Assembly: GCA_964608965.1 (NCBI GenBank)
Contig: CAZSPZ010000036.1
Location: 1-7,325, forward strand
DNA: 7,325 nt
From: UBA10908 sp964608965
GTDB lineage: Bacteria; Bacillota; Clostridia; Peptostreptococcales; Anaerovoracaceae
Direction of reading: 5' to 3'
The notes under the pieces are model-generated. The model ran no database searches and was not told the origin of the DNA. It worked only from the letters and a program-made list of their open reading frames with translations. The translations under genes and the position numbers were made by a program. Positions within the stretch are counted from its first letter, which is position 1, and every line of letters starts with the position of its first letter. Below are positions 6,554 to 7,325 of this stretch, piece after piece.

Positions 6554-6569
6554 ACATTACATATAATGT
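6554..6569. promoter_or_regulatory. Palindrome in the topA control region
   Basis: ACATTA-CATA-TAATGT is a perfect 6-bp inverted repeat with a four-base centre. It lies 12 to 27 bases downstream of the transcription start predicted for the promoter at 6589-6617. It also overlaps the weak -10 (TAATGT, 6554-6559) of a second possible promoter whose -35 is TTGACG (minus strand, 6577-6582) with a 17-base spacer. The size and place fit an operator for a dimeric repressor. No known regulator's site is recognised, and AT-rich palindromes of this length can arise by chance. Confidence 0.35.
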
Positions 6570-6588
6570 AGATTTTCGTCAATGCACG

Positions 6589-6617
6589 ATTATATGTGTT
6601 TTAATTCTATTTTGCAA
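6589..6617 (-). promoter_or_regulatory. Likely sigma-A promoter for topA
   Basis: On the minus strand TTGCAA (6612-6617; 4 of 6 to TTGACA) is followed after exactly 17 bases by a perfect TATAAT (6589-6594). The -35 lies inside the last codons of dprA. Transcription would start near 6582 and give a leader of about 100 bases before the topA ATG. This indicates topA, and perhaps the genes after it, can be expressed independently of dprA. Confidence 0.62.
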
Positions 6618-7325
6618 CAAATATTTTAGAACCCTCTGTTTTGACCAGACCTTTTATTTCCAGAACTGTCAGGAGCGCCGCTGCGTTTTTAGCAAGCCCT
6701 CCATAAGATTTAAAAAGGAATTCCCTTTGCATGTTGCCATTGGCGGTTACAATCGAAAGCATTCGATTCTCCTCTGCGGAAAGAGACGCTTGTCTGCTGT
6801 TTTCTATTGGAGATTGCAACCCCAAAACGGACGTTACCGTTTCCAGATCCATAATGGGAAATGCGCCGTCCGCTATCAACCGGTTTACTCCAACGCTGTT
6901 GGGCTGGTTAATATTGCCGGGAACCGCAAAAACATCCCTTCCCTGATCTGCAGCCAAGCCCGCAGTGATCATGGAACCGCTCTTGATGGCCCCCTCGACA
7001 ACGATGACGGATTTGGACAATGCGCTGATAATTCTGTTTCTTAAAGGGAAATATGCGGCTATGCCGTATTCTCCGGGTGCGAACTCAGAAAGTGTAAGCC
7101 CTTCCTCCCGGATTTGTTTGCAGAGCTTTCTGTTGGATGCGGGAAAGCAAAGATCGATGCCCGTGCCAAAGACCGCTACGGTACCCACTCCCTGAGACAG
7201 GCATCCCAAGTGTGCGGCGGAATCTATTCCTTCGGCCATACCGCTGATTACGGGCACGCCGCAAGCTGCGACTCTCCTGGCTATCTCGTAAGCAGCCCAC
7301 CTGCCGTACTGCGAAGAGCGACGGG
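6607..7325 (-). CDS. dprA: DNA-processing protein DprA (Smf), N-terminus outside window
   Basis: The frame is open to the window edge (first whole codon ends at 7323), giving 238 visible residues and no start; a GTG at 7255-7257 is internal, because family-like sequence (RRSSQYGRWAA) continues upstream of it. The visible part holds most of the Rossmann-like DprA fold: SGMAEGID (27-34), VFGTGIDLCFP (51-61), FPLRNRIISALS (92-103), EGAIKSGSMITAG (110-122) and VFAVPGN (131-137). A C-terminal winged-helix-like domain follows at about 182-238. DprA binds single-stranded DNA and loads RecA on it, chiefly during natural transformation, and is kept in many bacteria not known to take up DNA. Full-length proteins are about 300-370 residues, so roughly 100 residues are missing. 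It lies directly before topA, as in many Bacillota. Confidence 0.96.
   Translation of the reverse strand, partial: RRSSQYGRWAAYEIARRVAACGVPVISGMAEGIDSAAHLGCLSQGVGTVAVFGTGIDLCFPASNRKLCKQIREEGLTLSEFAPGEYGIAAYFPLRNRIISALSKSVIVVEGAIKSGSMITAGLAADQGRDVFAVPGNINQPNSVGVNRLIADGAFPIMDLETVTSVLGLQSPIENSRQASLSAEENRMLSIVTANGNMQREFLFKSYGGLAKNAAALLTVLEIKGLVKTEGSKIFVAK

Noticed and set aside
6483..6557. Upstream extension of topA to an earlier ATG
   Set aside because: The 25 residues are unlike topoisomerase I N-termini, and the later ATG has both the family N-terminus and a good ribosome-binding site.
7255..7257. GTG as the dprA start codon
   Set aside because: The frame continues upstream with clear DprA sequence (RRSSQYGRWAA) to the window edge, so this is an internal valine.

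Overview
The window looks like a piece of a low-to-mid GC Bacillota (Firmicutes) chromosome, most likely a clostridial-type anaerobe. The grounds are strong purine-rich Shine-Dalgarno sites, the dprA-topA-hslV-hslU gene order, tRNA genes that encode their own CCA ends, and an HslV N-terminus of the Bacillota type (FHATTI). Genus or family cannot be fixed from the sequence alone. Every gene I can support lies on the minus strand, so biological order runs from the right end of the window to the left.

Right to left: a 5'-truncated dprA (DNA-uptake/recombination mediator; its start lies outside the window); a roughly 124-base leader with a good sigma-A-type promoter, a small palindrome and two weak hairpins; topA (DNA topoisomerase I with three C-terminal zinc fingers); a 57-base gap; then a tight run hslV-hslU-hflX-yigZ with gaps of 13, 9 and 0 bases. 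The run closes with an intrinsic terminator whose stem begins in the yigZ stop codon. About 110 bases with no gene follow, then a consensus-like promoter (TTGACA, 17 bases, TATCAT) driving a tRNA cluster Val(TAC)-Asp(GTC)-Thr(TGT). The Thr gene is cut by the window edge.

How the genes fit together: HslV and HslU form the two-ring ATP-dependent HslVU (ClpQY) protease. HflX is a GTPase known in other bacteria to split stalled ribosomes under heat stress. YigZ belongs to the IMPACT/UPF0029 family, whose bacterial role is poorly defined. The four-gene run therefore reads as a protein-quality and translation-stress unit, downstream of DNA-maintenance genes (dprA, topA). In Bacillus-type relatives this locus usually carries trmFO and xerC between topA and hslV, and codY after hslU. 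Here those are absent and hflX takes the codY position.

I find no mobile element, CRISPR array, toxin-antitoxin pair or novel defence system. This is mostly a conserved housekeeping region, and the findings are modest: the gene order, the HslV processing site, the likely correct topA start, the topA control region, and a terminator resembling a dispersed palindromic repeat.
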